From Variovorax atrisoli 110B (lineage in GTDB: Bacteria; Pseudomonadota; Gammaproteobacteria; Burkholderiales; Burkholderiaceae_C), in the NCBI RefSeq assembly GCF_000382045.1, contig NZ_KB907458.1, positions 124,001-188,000 on the forward strand: DNA of 64,000 bases, in the 5' to 3' direction. Positions 1-7,477 of the stretch are shown here, in pieces (position 1 is the first letter of the stretch; each line of letters opens with the position of its first letter). The translations under genes and the position numbers were made by a program. Below the pieces are notes generated by a model. The model did not search any database, had not been told where the DNA came from, and was given only the letters and a program-made list of their open reading frames with translations.

Positions 1-189
1 TGGGCGTTGAACGACACGGTGTCGCTCATCGCCGAGCGCAACCGCGCATCGAACGTCTGGACCTCGCGCGTGGGCGGGCGTTTCAGCATCACGCCGCTGA
101 TCAGCGTCGATGTGAGCGCATCGCGCACCGGCCCGCAGGGCGTGCGCGGTTTCGTGATCGGGCTGAACCACGAGTTCAGCTGGAAGTGA
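1..189 (+). CDS. C-terminal end of an outer-membrane protein (partial)
   Basis: Only the last 62 codons lie in the window, and the reading frame is open at base 1. The segment has alternating polar and hydrophobic residues typical of transmembrane beta-strands and ends in a short amphipathic strand, NHEFSWK. This resembles the C-terminal BAM-recognition strand of a beta-barrel outer-membrane protein, although a lysine follows the last aromatic residue. The family cannot be named from this fragment; an autotransporter or a YadA-like or surface beta-barrel protein are possibilities. The stop at 187-189 is followed after 13 bases by the convergent LysR gene. The outer-membrane location is inference from strand pattern. 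Confidence 0.55.
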   Translation, partial: WALNDTVSLIAERNRASNVWTSRVGGRFSITPLISVDVSASRTGPQGVRGFVIGLNHEFSWK

Positions 190-202
190 ATGTCGATTCA
201 TC

Positions 203-1123
203 CTAGCGCAGGTGGCGCTGGATGCGCTTCTCGTCCTCGGCCAGCTGCTGGCGCATGAGCGAGATGAAGTCGCGCGCGGTGGCCGAAAGAACCTTGCCCG
301 CGGGCAACGCGAGAAGGCAGGTGAAGTACACGTCGACCGAGAACCGCCGCGCCACCAGGCCGCGCTCCACGTAGTCGAGCGCGGTGATCGGGTTGACCAG
401 GCCCACGCCCAGGCCGCGCAGCGCCATCTCGCACACGCTGGCCGCGTAGGGCGTCTGCACCAGCACACGCAGCGCCACGCCATGGGGCGCCAGCGCGGCC
501 TCGAGCCGCTGGTGCGAGGGGTCTTCGGGGTTCAGCGAGATGAAGGGCGCCTCGGCAAGCTGCTCGGGCTTGATCGTCTTGAAGCGCGCCAGCGCGTGGC
601 CCTGCGGCATCACCACCACGCCGGGAAAGCGCGAGAAGGTGGAATGGTCGATGCCCTCGAGGGATAGCTCGTCGGCCATCAGCCCGAAGTCGGAGATGCC
701 CATGGCCACGCGGTCGCGCACGTCCTTGGAGCTCAGCACCTGCAGCGACACCTGCGGCCAGGGGCTCGCGCCGCGGTGGGCCTTCAGCCGTGCCAGCGCG
801 CGCGGCATGAAACCCAGGCCGTAGGCCGGAAAGCAGCTGAGCTCGAGCTGGCTCACGCCGAAGTCGCGCAGGCTGCGCATCCGGTGCTCGATGGCGTCCA
901 TGCCGATGAAGACCCGTTCCACCTCCACCCACAGCGCGCGGGCCTCGGGCGTCGGCACCAGCCGCCCGCCGGTGCGCTGGAACAGCAGCATGCCGGCCTG
1001 AGCCTCCAGCCGCTTGAGCGACTGGCTGATGGCGGGCTGCGTCACGTGCAGCAGGGCCGCGGCCTTGCGGGTGGAGCTGCTGCGCATGAGCGCCCGGAAC
1101 GTTTCGATTTCGCCGAATCGCAT
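203..1123 (-). CDS. LysR-family transcriptional regulator
   Basis: This 306-residue protein has the usual LysR size. The N-terminal winged helix-turn-helix (about residues 3-62) contains the typical recognition-helix pattern LLHVTQPAISQSLKRLE, and a linker helix and periplasmic-binding-protein-like effector domain follow (about 90-295). It is transcribed divergently from the PLP enzyme at 1207, the classical LysR arrangement, so it probably controls that enzyme and the Bug protein behind it. An 18-bp inverted repeat abuts its start codon and could be an autoregulatory operator. The effector is unknown. The start ATG is at 1121-1123; the family call is secure, the target is inference from position. 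Confidence 0.9.
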   Translation of the reverse strand: MRFGEIETFRALMRSSSTRKAAALLHVTQPAISQSLKRLEAQAGMLLFQRTGGRLVPTPEARALWVEVERVFIGMDAIEHRMRSLRDFGVSQLELSCFPAYGLGFMPRALARLKAHRGASPWPQVSLQVLSSKDVRDRVAMGISDFGLMADELSLEGIDHSTFSRFPGVVVMPQGHALARFKTIKPEQLAEAPFISLNPEDPSHQRLEAALAPHGVALRVLVQTPYAASVCEMALRGLGVGLVNPITALDYVERGLVARRFSVDVYFTCLLALPAGKVLSATARDFISLMRQQLAEDEKRIQRHLR

Positions 1124-1141
1124 CGATAAGTTTTGTTATCG
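1124..1141. promoter_or_regulatory. Inverted repeat in LysR / PLP-enzyme divergent promoter
   Basis: CGATAA (1124-1129) and TTATCG (1136-1141) form a perfect 6-bp dyad with a 6-base spacer, immediately upstream of the LysR start codon and 66 bases before the divergent gene. Size and symmetry suit a LysR-type recognition site. The rest of the 83-base gap is AT-rich compared with its surroundings and probably holds both promoters. Function is inferred from position only. Confidence 0.4.
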
Positions 1142-1206
1142 GTTGAGTATCTGGGGCTGCATAATTTTATTTCCGATTGAATAAGATTTAGTCACAACTT
1201 CATCAG

Positions 1207-2451
1207 ATGCTGACCCCCGTGACGACATCGCCCGTTCTGGACTTCAAGTTCGCCGCTCTCCCGCAGGATCCGCCCGGCCATTCCGCAGCGCTGGGCCACC
1301 CCCTCGGGCTGGTTCGCGACCGCACCCCCAAGCCCGTGCGCAATCCGAACCTGCGCGGCCTGCAGTGCCTGCGCTGCGATGCGCTCTACCCGGTCACGCT
1401 GACGCACGACGGCTGCCCGGCATGCAGGCGCGAAGGCATCCACGTGGCCCTGCGCGCCAGCTACCTGCCCGACAGCGCCGAGCTGATGCCCATGCCCTAC
1501 ACCTCCAGCTTCGCGCTGGGCGAAGGGCAGACGCCGCTGCAGGACATGCCCGAGCTGGCCAGCCAGTTCGGCGTGGCGCGACTGGCCATCAAGGACGAGT
1601 CGTGCAACCCCACCGGCTCGCACAAGGACCGCATGACCGCGGTGGGCGTGGCGCAGGCGCTCGACTTCGACGCCCACACGCTCGTGCTGGCCTCCTCGGG
1701 CAACGCGGCCGTCTCCGCCGCGCACTACGCCTGGGCGGCCGGGCTGGGCTGCGAGGTAGCGACCTACGAGGGCATGCCGGCCACCTACGCGCGGCAGCTC
1801 GACGCGCTGGGCGCGCGTCGCTACGTGTTCTCCGACAACGCCGGCCGCTGGGCCTTCGTGCGCGAGCGCTCGCAGCACCCCGGCTATTTCGCGCTCACCA
1901 ACTACCGCCTGCCCGCACTGGGCAGCGCCCCGCTGGCGATCGAGGGCTACAAGCCGATCGCGCTGGAGTGCGTGAACGAGGGCGGCCTGCCCGACCACGT
2001 CGTGATCCCGACCGCGCGCGGCGACCTCGCCTGGGGCATCTACGCAGGCTTTCGCGACCTGCTGGCGGCCGGGCGCATCGCGCGCCTGCCGAAGCTCTGG
2101 CTGGTGGAGCCGTTCCCGCGCCTGGCGCGCGTGTTCGCGGGCGGCGCCATCAACGGCAGCTACCCGGGCCACACGGCGCAGTTCTCCACCGCGGGTGCCA
2201 CCGTCACCTACCTGCAGTGGCAGGCGGCCACCGCCACCGGCGGCGGCGCCGTGGTGGTGAACGACGACGAGGCCCGCGCCGCACGGCGCGTGCTCACGGC
2301 AGCCGGCGTGAGCGCCGAGCTGTGCGCCGCAGGCGGCCTCGCCGCATTGCGCCAACTGCGGGAAAGCAACTCCATCGCTGCGGACGCGCATGTGGTGCTG
2401 ATGCTGACGGCCAATGCGACCGGCGACCCGAGCTGGCCCGATCGCGCGTAA
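1207..2451 (+). CDS. Threonine-synthase-like PLP-dependent enzyme with N-terminal zinc-ribbon cysteines
   Basis: This 414-residue fold-type II PLP enzyme belongs to the threonine synthase / tryptophan synthase beta superfamily. The PLP lysine is predicted to be Lys140 in NPTGSHKDRM, and the phosphate-binding loop is SSGNAAVS (about 163-170). The N-terminal part has two CxxC pairs (Cys54/57 and Cys70/73) resembling the zinc ribbon of some threonine synthases. The residue before the PLP lysine is His, where threonine synthases usually have Phe. True threonine synthase is doubtful: the gene stands next to a LysR regulator and a Bug solute-binding protein rather than thrB or hom. A catabolic lyase or dehydratase acting on an amino or hydroxyamino acid is an alternative. 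Superfamily is clear, substrate is not. Confidence 0.8.
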   Translation: MLTPVTTSPVLDFKFAALPQDPPGHSAALGHPLGLVRDRTPKPVRNPNLRGLQCLRCDALYPVTLTHDGCPACRREGIHVALRASYLPDSAELMPMPYTSSFALGEGQTPLQDMPELASQFGVARLAIKDESCNPTGSHKDRMTAVGVAQALDFDAHTLVLASSGNAAVSAAHYAWAAGLGCEVATYEGMPATYARQLDALGARRYVFSDNAGRWAFVRERSQHPGYFALTNYRLPALGSAPLAIEGYKPIALECVNEGGLPDHVVIPTARGDLAWGIYAGFRDLLAAGRIARLPKLWLVEPFPRLARVFAGGAINGSYPGHTAQFSTAGATVTYLQWQAATATGGGAVVVNDDEARAARRVLTAAGVSAELCAAGGLAALRQLRESNSIAADAHVVLMLTANATGDPSWPDRA

Positions 2452-2470
2452 ACCCTTCCAGGAACTGAAC

Positions 2471-3463
2471 ATGCCGACGATGAATCGCCGGGCCTTCGCG
2501 GCCTCCGGCTCTGCAGCCCTGCTCGCTTCTTTTCTCAGCCCTGCTTGGGCGGCCTATCCCGACAGGCCGGTGAAGCTCGTCGTGCCGTGGGCGGCCGGCG
2601 GCAGCACCGACGCGATTGCCCGCGCCATGGCGCAGCGCATGAGCCAGACCATCGGCAGCCCGGTGATCGTGGACAACCGGCCCGGCGCCGCCGGCATGAT
2701 CGGCACCGACGCGGTGGCCAAGGCCGCGCCCGACGGCTACACGCTTGCCATCGTCGAGCTGCCGCACGCCATCGCGCCGGCGGTGACGGCGAAGCTGCCC
2801 TACGACCTGCTGCGCGACTTCACGCCGGTGACCATGATCGGCACCTCGCCGCTGGTGTTCTTCTCGGGCATGGACGAGGGCAGCAAGGACTTCAAGACCT
2901 TCCTGAAGACAGCGGCTGCGGCCGCGGCGAAGGGCGCGCCGCCGGCCATCGCGCACAGTGGCGCCGGCACCGTGAGCCACCTGGCGGCCGAGCTGCTGGC
3001 GAGCCGCACGAAGATCAGGTTCAACATGGTTCCGTACCGCGGCTCGGCGCCCGCGCTCACCGACGTGGCGGCCGGCACGGTGGCAGGCCACTTCGCGACC
3101 CTGGCGAGCGGCTCGAGCCTGCTGGGAGGCAACCGCATCCGCCCGCTGCTGGTGACGAGCACGCAGCGCGTGAACCTGCCGGGCCTGCAGAACGTGCCGG
3201 CCCTCGCGGAGAGCGGACTCAGGGGCCTGGAGATCGACCAGTGGTGGGCCCTGGTGGCGCCGGCCACCACGCCGCTGGACGTGATCGAGAAGCTGCGCCG
3301 CGAGGCCGTCGCCGCGCTGGAGCATCCCTCGGTGAAGGAGCGGCTGTCGGTGCTCGGCGTGCAGATGAAGGGATCGACGCCGACCGAGCTGCGCGCCTTC
3401 CTGCGCTCGGAGGCCGAGCGCTGGCAGAAGGCCGCGCAGGAGATCGGGCTGCAGCCGCAGTAG
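2471..3463 (+). CDS. Bug-family (TctC-like) tripartite tricarboxylate transporter substrate-binding protein
   Basis: The 330-residue protein starts with a signal peptide carrying a twin-arginine-like motif (MNRRAFAAS) and a probable cleavage site after SPAWA, then the family opening YPDRPVKLVVPWAAGGSTD. Internal landmarks VDNRPGAAGMIGT and the PDGYT segment are typical of Bug proteins, periplasmic binders of carboxylates and amides. It begins 19 bases after the PLP enzyme and is probably co-transcribed, so its ligand may be that enzyme's substrate. No TctA/TctB membrane genes lie nearby; orphan Bug genes are common in Burkholderiales. The start is the ATG at 2471; an in-frame ATG at 2414 lies inside the upstream gene and would mask the signal peptide. 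Confidence 0.9.
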   Translation: MPTMNRRAFAASGSAALLASFLSPAWAAYPDRPVKLVVPWAAGGSTDAIARAMAQRMSQTIGSPVIVDNRPGAAGMIGTDAVAKAAPDGYTLAIVELPHAIAPAVTAKLPYDLLRDFTPVTMIGTSPLVFFSGMDEGSKDFKTFLKTAAAAAAKGAPPAIAHSGAGTVSHLAAELLASRTKIRFNMVPYRGSAPALTDVAAGTVAGHFATLASGSSLLGGNRIRPLLVTSTQRVNLPGLQNVPALAESGLRGLEIDQWWALVAPATTPLDVIEKLRREAVAALEHPSVKERLSVLGVQMKGSTPTELRAFLRSEAERWQKAAQEIGLQPQ

Positions 3464-3479
3464 GCGGTCGGCTGCCGGG

Positions 3480-4109
3480 CTACTTCGCGTCGCTGTAGAC
3501 GGTGGCGCGCGACACGCCCATGTGCGCCGCCGCGATCTCGGCGCCGCGGCGCACTTCCAGCATTCCCGCCTTCTTCAGCTCCTGCACCAGCTGCTTGCGG
3601 TCGGCGGGCTTCAGCGAGCGCGGCGTGGTCGCGCGTGCGGCCGCGAACTCGTCGATGCGCGCGTGGATGCGGTCGGAGTGGCTGCCGCTCCCGGCTTCCA
3701 GATGCTCGTGCACTTCCTGGTCGTCGATGCGCATGAACTGCGAGATCGCGCCCTGGAAGCTCTGGAACAGCGTCAGGTCGACGTTCAGGCACAGCGCGGC
3801 CACGTACTCCCCGCTCTCGTCCTTGATGCCGATGGAGGTGCTCTTGACCTTGCGCCCGTCGGGAAAGGTGTTGGCGTAGTTCGCGATCACCGCCGGGAAC
3901 TCCGGGTCGCGGATGCGCGCGAGGCCCAGCTCGGTGACCGAATCGCCGACCTCGCGGCCGCTCAGGCCGTTCTCGATCGCGTGGATCGCGTTCTTCGGAT
4001 TGCTCAGGTCGTGCACCACCACCTCGCAGAAGGGCGCGAAGGTCTGGCCCAGGCCCTCGGCGATGTTGCTGAGCATGTCGAGCATCTGCTTGTTCGGCTT
4101 CTTCTTCAT
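3480..4109 (-). CDS. YheO/DauR-like PAS-HTH transcriptional regulator
   Basis: The 209-residue protein has an N-terminal YheO-like PAS domain (about 10-120; landmarks FCEVVVHDLSNP and IGIKDESGEYV) and a C-terminal HTH_22-type domain (about 150-209) with the segment GAEIAAAHMGVSRATVYSD. Relatives include DauR, which represses D-arginine catabolism in Pseudomonas. It is divergent from the second PLP enzyme across a 117-base gap containing two strong dyads, so it probably regulates that gene. It converges on the Bug gene, 16 bases apart. The start at 4109 (MKKKPNKQML) fits the family; the frame stays open upstream through the promoter region but has no family-like sequence there. The ligand is unknown. 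Confidence 0.85.
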   Translation of the reverse strand: MKKKPNKQMLDMLSNIAEGLGQTFAPFCEVVVHDLSNPKNAIHAIENGLSGREVGDSVTELGLARIRDPEFPAVIANYANTFPDGRKVKSTSIGIKDESGEYVAALCLNVDLTLFQSFQGAISQFMRIDDQEVHEHLEAGSGSHSDRIHARIDEFAAARATTPRSLKPADRKQLVQELKKAGMLEVRRGAEIAAAHMGVSRATVYSDAK

Positions 4110-4159
4110 ACCGGGGAATGTATCGGGTACGTATCCAGCTCTGGACGAACAATCTGATT

Positions 4160-4194
4160 TGTACAAAAAGTACAGTATTGGATGTATTATCCAA
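4160..4194. promoter_or_regulatory. Two adjacent operator-like palindromes between YheO-like regulator and PLP enzyme
   Basis: TGTAC-AAAAA-GTACA at 4160-4174 and TTGGAT-GTATT-ATCCAA at 4178-4194 are perfect dyads with 5-base spacers, 3 bases apart. A TATTAT hexamer (4185-4190) inside the second could be a -10 element for the gene starting at 4227. The position between a repressor-type gene and its divergent neighbour suggests binding sites for the YheO-like protein. Confidence 0.5.
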
Positions 4195-4226
4195 TTCTGT
4201 TCGCTTTGATGATCCAGGAGCCACGA

Positions 4227-5372
4227 ATGACAGAACGCGCACGCTACGTCGACCCTCGCACCGGCAGGCACCATGAGCTGTCGGAGCGCCGTTGGCGTTC
4301 GGACGACGGTAACCCGATGCTGGTCACGCCGCTGCCTGGCATCGGGCGAGACGACATCGATTCGCGCACGCGTTCGCTGTGGCGCTATCGCGCGGCGCTG
4401 CCGGTGGCCATCGACCGTCCCGCGAGCATGGGTGAGGGCTGTACGCCGCTGGTGCAGAAGCGCTGGGGCGGCTTCGAGCCGTACTTCAAGCTCGAGTGGT
4501 TCAACCCGACCTGCAGCTTCAAGGACCGCGGCGCGGCGGTGATGATGTCCTTCCTTCGCCAGATCGGCGTCGACGCGGTGCTGGAGGACAGCTCGGGCAA
4601 CGGTGGCGCGGCCATCGCGGCTGCGGGCGCGGCGGCCGGCATGCGGGTGAAGGTGCTTGCGCCGAGCTACACGCCCGCGCCGAAGGTGGCACAGATCCGC
4701 GCCTTCGGCGCCGAGGTGCAGCTGGTGCCCGGGCCGCGCGAGGAGTCCGAGTACGAGGCGGTGCGGCAGTCGGAGTCGATCTTCTACGCGAGCCACAACT
4801 GGCATCCGTTCTTCCTGCAGGGCACGAAGACGCTGGCGTACGAGCTCTGGGAAGACCTGGGCTTCGAGGCGCCGGACAACGTCGTGATCCCGACCGGCGC
4901 GGGCAGCAACGTGCTCGGCTGCTGGATCGGCTTCAAGGAGCTGCTGGCGGCGGGGCAGATCGCGAAGCTGCCGCGCATCTTCGTCGCCCAGCCGCTGAAC
5001 TGCTCGCCGATCGACGCAAGCTTCACCGCGGGCGTCGACACCCTGGTGGAGCGCGCCGTGCAGCCGACGATCGCCGAAGGCACGGCGATCAAGCGGCCCG
5101 TGCGGCTGCCGGAAATCATGCAGGCCCTGCACGAGACCAACGGCAGGACCGTCGCGCTGACCGAGGAGCAGATCGCGGCGGCGGTGCGCCGGCTCGCAGC
5201 CTGCGGCCTCTATGCCGAGCCCACTTCCGCATCCGCCGCGGCGGCCATCGACGTGCTGGCGCAGCGCGGCGACATCGAAGGCACGGAGACGACGGTGGCG
5301 CTGCTGACGGGCACCGGGCTCAAGTCGACGCAGTTCATGACCGGGCTCTTCGCGGACGCTGCAGCCGGGTAG
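4227..5372 (+). CDS. Second threonine-synthase-like PLP-dependent enzyme
   Basis: This 381-residue fold-type II PLP enzyme has the predicted Schiff-base lysine at Lys99 in NPTCSFKDRGAA and the phosphate loop SSGNGGAAIAAAG (about 122-134). Unlike the enzyme at 1207 it lacks the N-terminal CxxC pairs, and it has the canonical Phe before the lysine. The start ATG at 4227 is chosen because AGGAG lies 6 bases upstream (4216-4220); in-frame ATGs at 4182 and 4209 lack this, and the first overlaps the operator-like dyad. It is divergent from the YheO-like regulator. Likely role: elimination or replacement at an amino or hydroxyamino acid in a catabolic setting. Annotation as threonine synthase would be by homology only. 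Confidence 0.8.
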   Translation: MTERARYVDPRTGRHHELSERRWRSDDGNPMLVTPLPGIGRDDIDSRTRSLWRYRAALPVAIDRPASMGEGCTPLVQKRWGGFEPYFKLEWFNPTCSFKDRGAAVMMSFLRQIGVDAVLEDSSGNGGAAIAAAGAAAGMRVKVLAPSYTPAPKVAQIRAFGAEVQLVPGPREESEYEAVRQSESIFYASHNWHPFFLQGTKTLAYELWEDLGFEAPDNVVIPTGAGSNVLGCWIGFKELLAAGQIAKLPRIFVAQPLNCSPIDASFTAGVDTLVERAVQPTIAEGTAIKRPVRLPEIMQALHETNGRTVALTEEQIAAAVRRLAACGLYAEPTSASAAAAIDVLAQRGDIEGTETTVALLTGTGLKSTQFMTGLFADAAAG

Positions 5373-5380
5373 GGTCGCTT

Positions 5381-5418
5381 AAAAAAATGGCCCCCATGCC
5401 ACTCGGCATGGGGGCCAT
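5381..5418. terminator. Bidirectional intrinsic terminator
   Basis: A perfect 14-bp stem (5387-5400 with 5405-5418) encloses the loop ACTC, with seven A residues at 5381-5387. On the minus strand this reads stem-loop then U-tract, ending the adhesin transcript. From the plus side it lies 15 bases after the PLP enzyme stop and may also terminate that gene. Confidence 0.85.
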
Positions 5419-5479
5419 CCTCTTGCTTGCCGATTCGTTGCCGGCTCGCTCCCTGATTGGCTCTATTTCCTCCGAGCCC

Positions 5480-7477
5480 TCATTTCCATTTCCAGCCCAC
5501 GCCGGCGTTCAAACCCCATTCCTTGCCGGTGGTCGAAATGCCCGCGCCCCAGGACGTCCTTCCGTCGCCGGCCAGCGCCTTGAAGGTGAGCGCCACGGCG
5601 CTGTAGCCCTTGTAGCTGCCCACCCCGACGCCCACCGTCTTCTCGCCCGGGGCGAGCGTGGGCAGGTAGGTGCCCGACATGGCCATGGCCATTGCCGTGC
5701 CCGTGTAGGCGATGCGCGCGACGTCGGCGACCTGGCTGCGCAGTTGGTTGAGCTGGTTCACGTTGACCGCGTCGGTGGGAAGCACGCCCGGCGCCACATT
5801 GGAGATTCGCGTGCCGCCCGGTGCCTGACCGTTGCCCAGCACGAGCTGGCTGTGGTCGACCGAGCCATCGGGGTTGGTCGCGTACTGCGCGCTGCTGGCC
5901 CGCGAGGCGGCTTCGGATGCCTTGAGCTGTGCCACGTTCGCCGCATCGCTGTCCGCCGTGCCGGCAGCCACGCCGGTGATCTGGCGGAGCCGGCCGCCGG
6001 ACGCGTCGCCGACCGAGACCGCCGCCTGCGTGCTGGTCGTCGCCTTCACGGCAGCCTGATGCTGCGCCGATGCATTGCGAGACACGTATCCGGCCACGCC
6101 GGCACCGGTGGCGGCCACCGAGCCGGCGCCCAGCGCCACGCCCTCGCTCTGCTGCACCACCGCGCCGAAGCCGATGGCAGTGCCCCTGGCGATCCGCGGT
6201 GCCTGGCTCAGCGAGGTTCCACCGGCATCGGCACCATCGCCCAGAGCGGTGCCGCCGCCCCCTGCGCGCGAATCCGCGCCGATGGCCTGCGAGCCCGCGG
6301 CCAGCGCGCCGGTGCCGATGGCGATCGCGTTCGCGCCCGTCGCGAGGGCGTGGGAGCCCACGGCCACCGCGCTGTTGGCTGCTGCCTTGGCACCCGTGCC
6401 GGCCGCAAGGGAGTTGGAACCGCTGGCTTCCGACTGCGGGCCGATCGCCACGGAACTGTCGCCGCTAGCCATCGAGTCGCCCGCCGTCGACCTGGTGTGG
6501 AAGTACCTGGTGCCCGTGTTGTAGATGGTGCTGACCGAGGTGCTCAGGCTGCGCAGGTTGCCGTTGGTGGTGGACAGGCCGGTGGAGAGGCTTCCGATGC
6601 CGGCCATCGTGGACGTCGACAGGCTTGCGAGGGCGCCGTTGGTCGTGTTCAGGCTGGTCGAGAGGCTGCCGATGCTGCCTGCCGTGGATGTGGACAGGCT
6701 CGCGATGGTCCCGTTGGTCGTGTCCAGGCTGGTCGACAGCGAAGCGGTGGCGGTCGAGAGCTGGCTGACGTTGACCGCGTCGGTCGGGGCGCCGCCGGCC
6801 GCGACATTGGTGACCCTGCGCTCGCTGCCGCTGCTGCCTACCGACAGCTCGCCGGCCGGCGTCGCGGCTGCGACCGCGGTTCCTGCGGTTGGCGCGTAGG
6901 TGGGTGATCCCTGCAGGCTCGCCAGCGAGTTGGAGGTGGTGCTGCCGGCGCCGATGGCGGCGGAGTTGTCGTACTTCGCGGAGGCGCCGCTGCCCAGGGC
7001 CACGGCACCTTGGCCGTTTGCAGTGGACGCCGCGCCGATCGCGGCCGAGTTCAGCCCCTGCGCCTGCGCGTCGTAGCCGAAGGCGGCGCTCCCGGTTCCC
7101 GAGGCGTTGCTCGAGAGCCCGGTCGCGGTGGCCCATTTGCCCGCGGTGCCGGAGAAGCCGATGGCGGTGGACCCGTCTCCCGTGCCCTGCGAATAGCTGC
7201 CATACACCGTCACGCCTTCGAGGTTGTTGCCGCTCGAGTTGCAGCCGGTGATGTTGGACCAGGGGCCGGTCCCGTCGACCGGCATGCTGTTCGTGCCGGT
7301 GACGGTCACGCGCCCGATGGTCGCGGTGCCCGTGCTGTTGCAATTGGCAGGGGCATAGGTCGAGGCGTTGGCTGCGAGCGGCGAGAACTGCAGCCCGCTG
7401 GCGAGAACTGCCGCGGTGACGGCTGACAGCCTGAAGCCCATGCGGCCGGCGCGTGTGTTTCTGTAGGAATTGCTCAT
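5480..7477 (-). CDS. Trimeric autotransporter adhesin (YadA-like, Hep/Hag repeats)
   Basis: This 665-residue protein has a signal peptide (cleavage near AANAS, residue 39), an N-terminal segment with two cysteines (46 and 79), YadA-head-type repeats (about 102-182, motifs like STAIG, SAAFG, GAVALG), a neck (about 220-240, ending PTDAVNVSQL), a stalk of three 25-residue repeats (245-319), a second head (about 338-460), two more necks (about 497-518 and 557-576) and a YadA anchor (about 580-665) forming one third of a 12-strand barrel. It would display a trimeric fibre for adhesion or aggregation. It ends in GWKWK, with a lysine after the terminal aromatic. The ATG at 7477 is preferred over a TTG at 7504. 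It ends at a strong terminator and stands alone as a transcription unit. Confidence 0.92.
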   Translation of the reverse strand: MSNSYRNTRAGRMGFRLSAVTAAVLASGLQFSPLAANASTYAPANCNSTGTATIGRVTVTGTNSMPVDGTGPWSNITGCNSSGNNLEGVTVYGSYSQGTGDGSTAIGFSGTAGKWATATGLSSNASGTGSAAFGYDAQAQGLNSAAIGAASTANGQGAVALGSGASAKYDNSAAIGAGSTTSNSLASLQGSPTYAPTAGTAVAAATPAGELSVGSSGSERRVTNVAAGGAPTDAVNVSQLSTATASLSTSLDTTNGTIASLSTSTAGSIGSLSTSLNTTNGALASLSTSTMAGIGSLSTGLSTTNGNLRSLSTSVSTIYNTGTRYFHTRSTAGDSMASGDSSVAIGPQSEASGSNSLAAGTGAKAAANSAVAVGSHALATGANAIAIGTGALAAGSQAIGADSRAGGGGTALGDGADAGGTSLSQAPRIARGTAIGFGAVVQQSEGVALGAGSVAATGAGVAGYVSRNASAQHQAAVKATTSTQAAVSVGDASGGRLRQITGVAAGTADSDAANVAQLKASEAASRASSAQYATNPDGSVDHSQLVLGNGQAPGGTRISNVAPGVLPTDAVNVNQLNQLRSQVADVARIAYTGTAMAMAMSGTYLPTLAPGEKTVGVGVGSYKGYSAVALTFKALAGDGRTSWGAGISTTGKEWGLNAGVGWKWK
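6521..6745 (-). repeat. Three tandem 75-bp repeats encoding adhesin stalk
   Basis: Three imperfect 75-base units encode 25-residue stalk segments of the pattern SLSTSLxTTNGxxxSLSTS (residues 245-269, 270-294, 295-319). Such in-frame repeats change copy number by slippage or recombination without a frameshift, altering stalk length. Confidence 0.75.

Noticed and set aside
6521..6745. Regular 75-bp repeats considered as a CRISPR array
   Set aside because: They are contiguous with no spacers, keep a continuous reading frame and encode an adhesin stalk.
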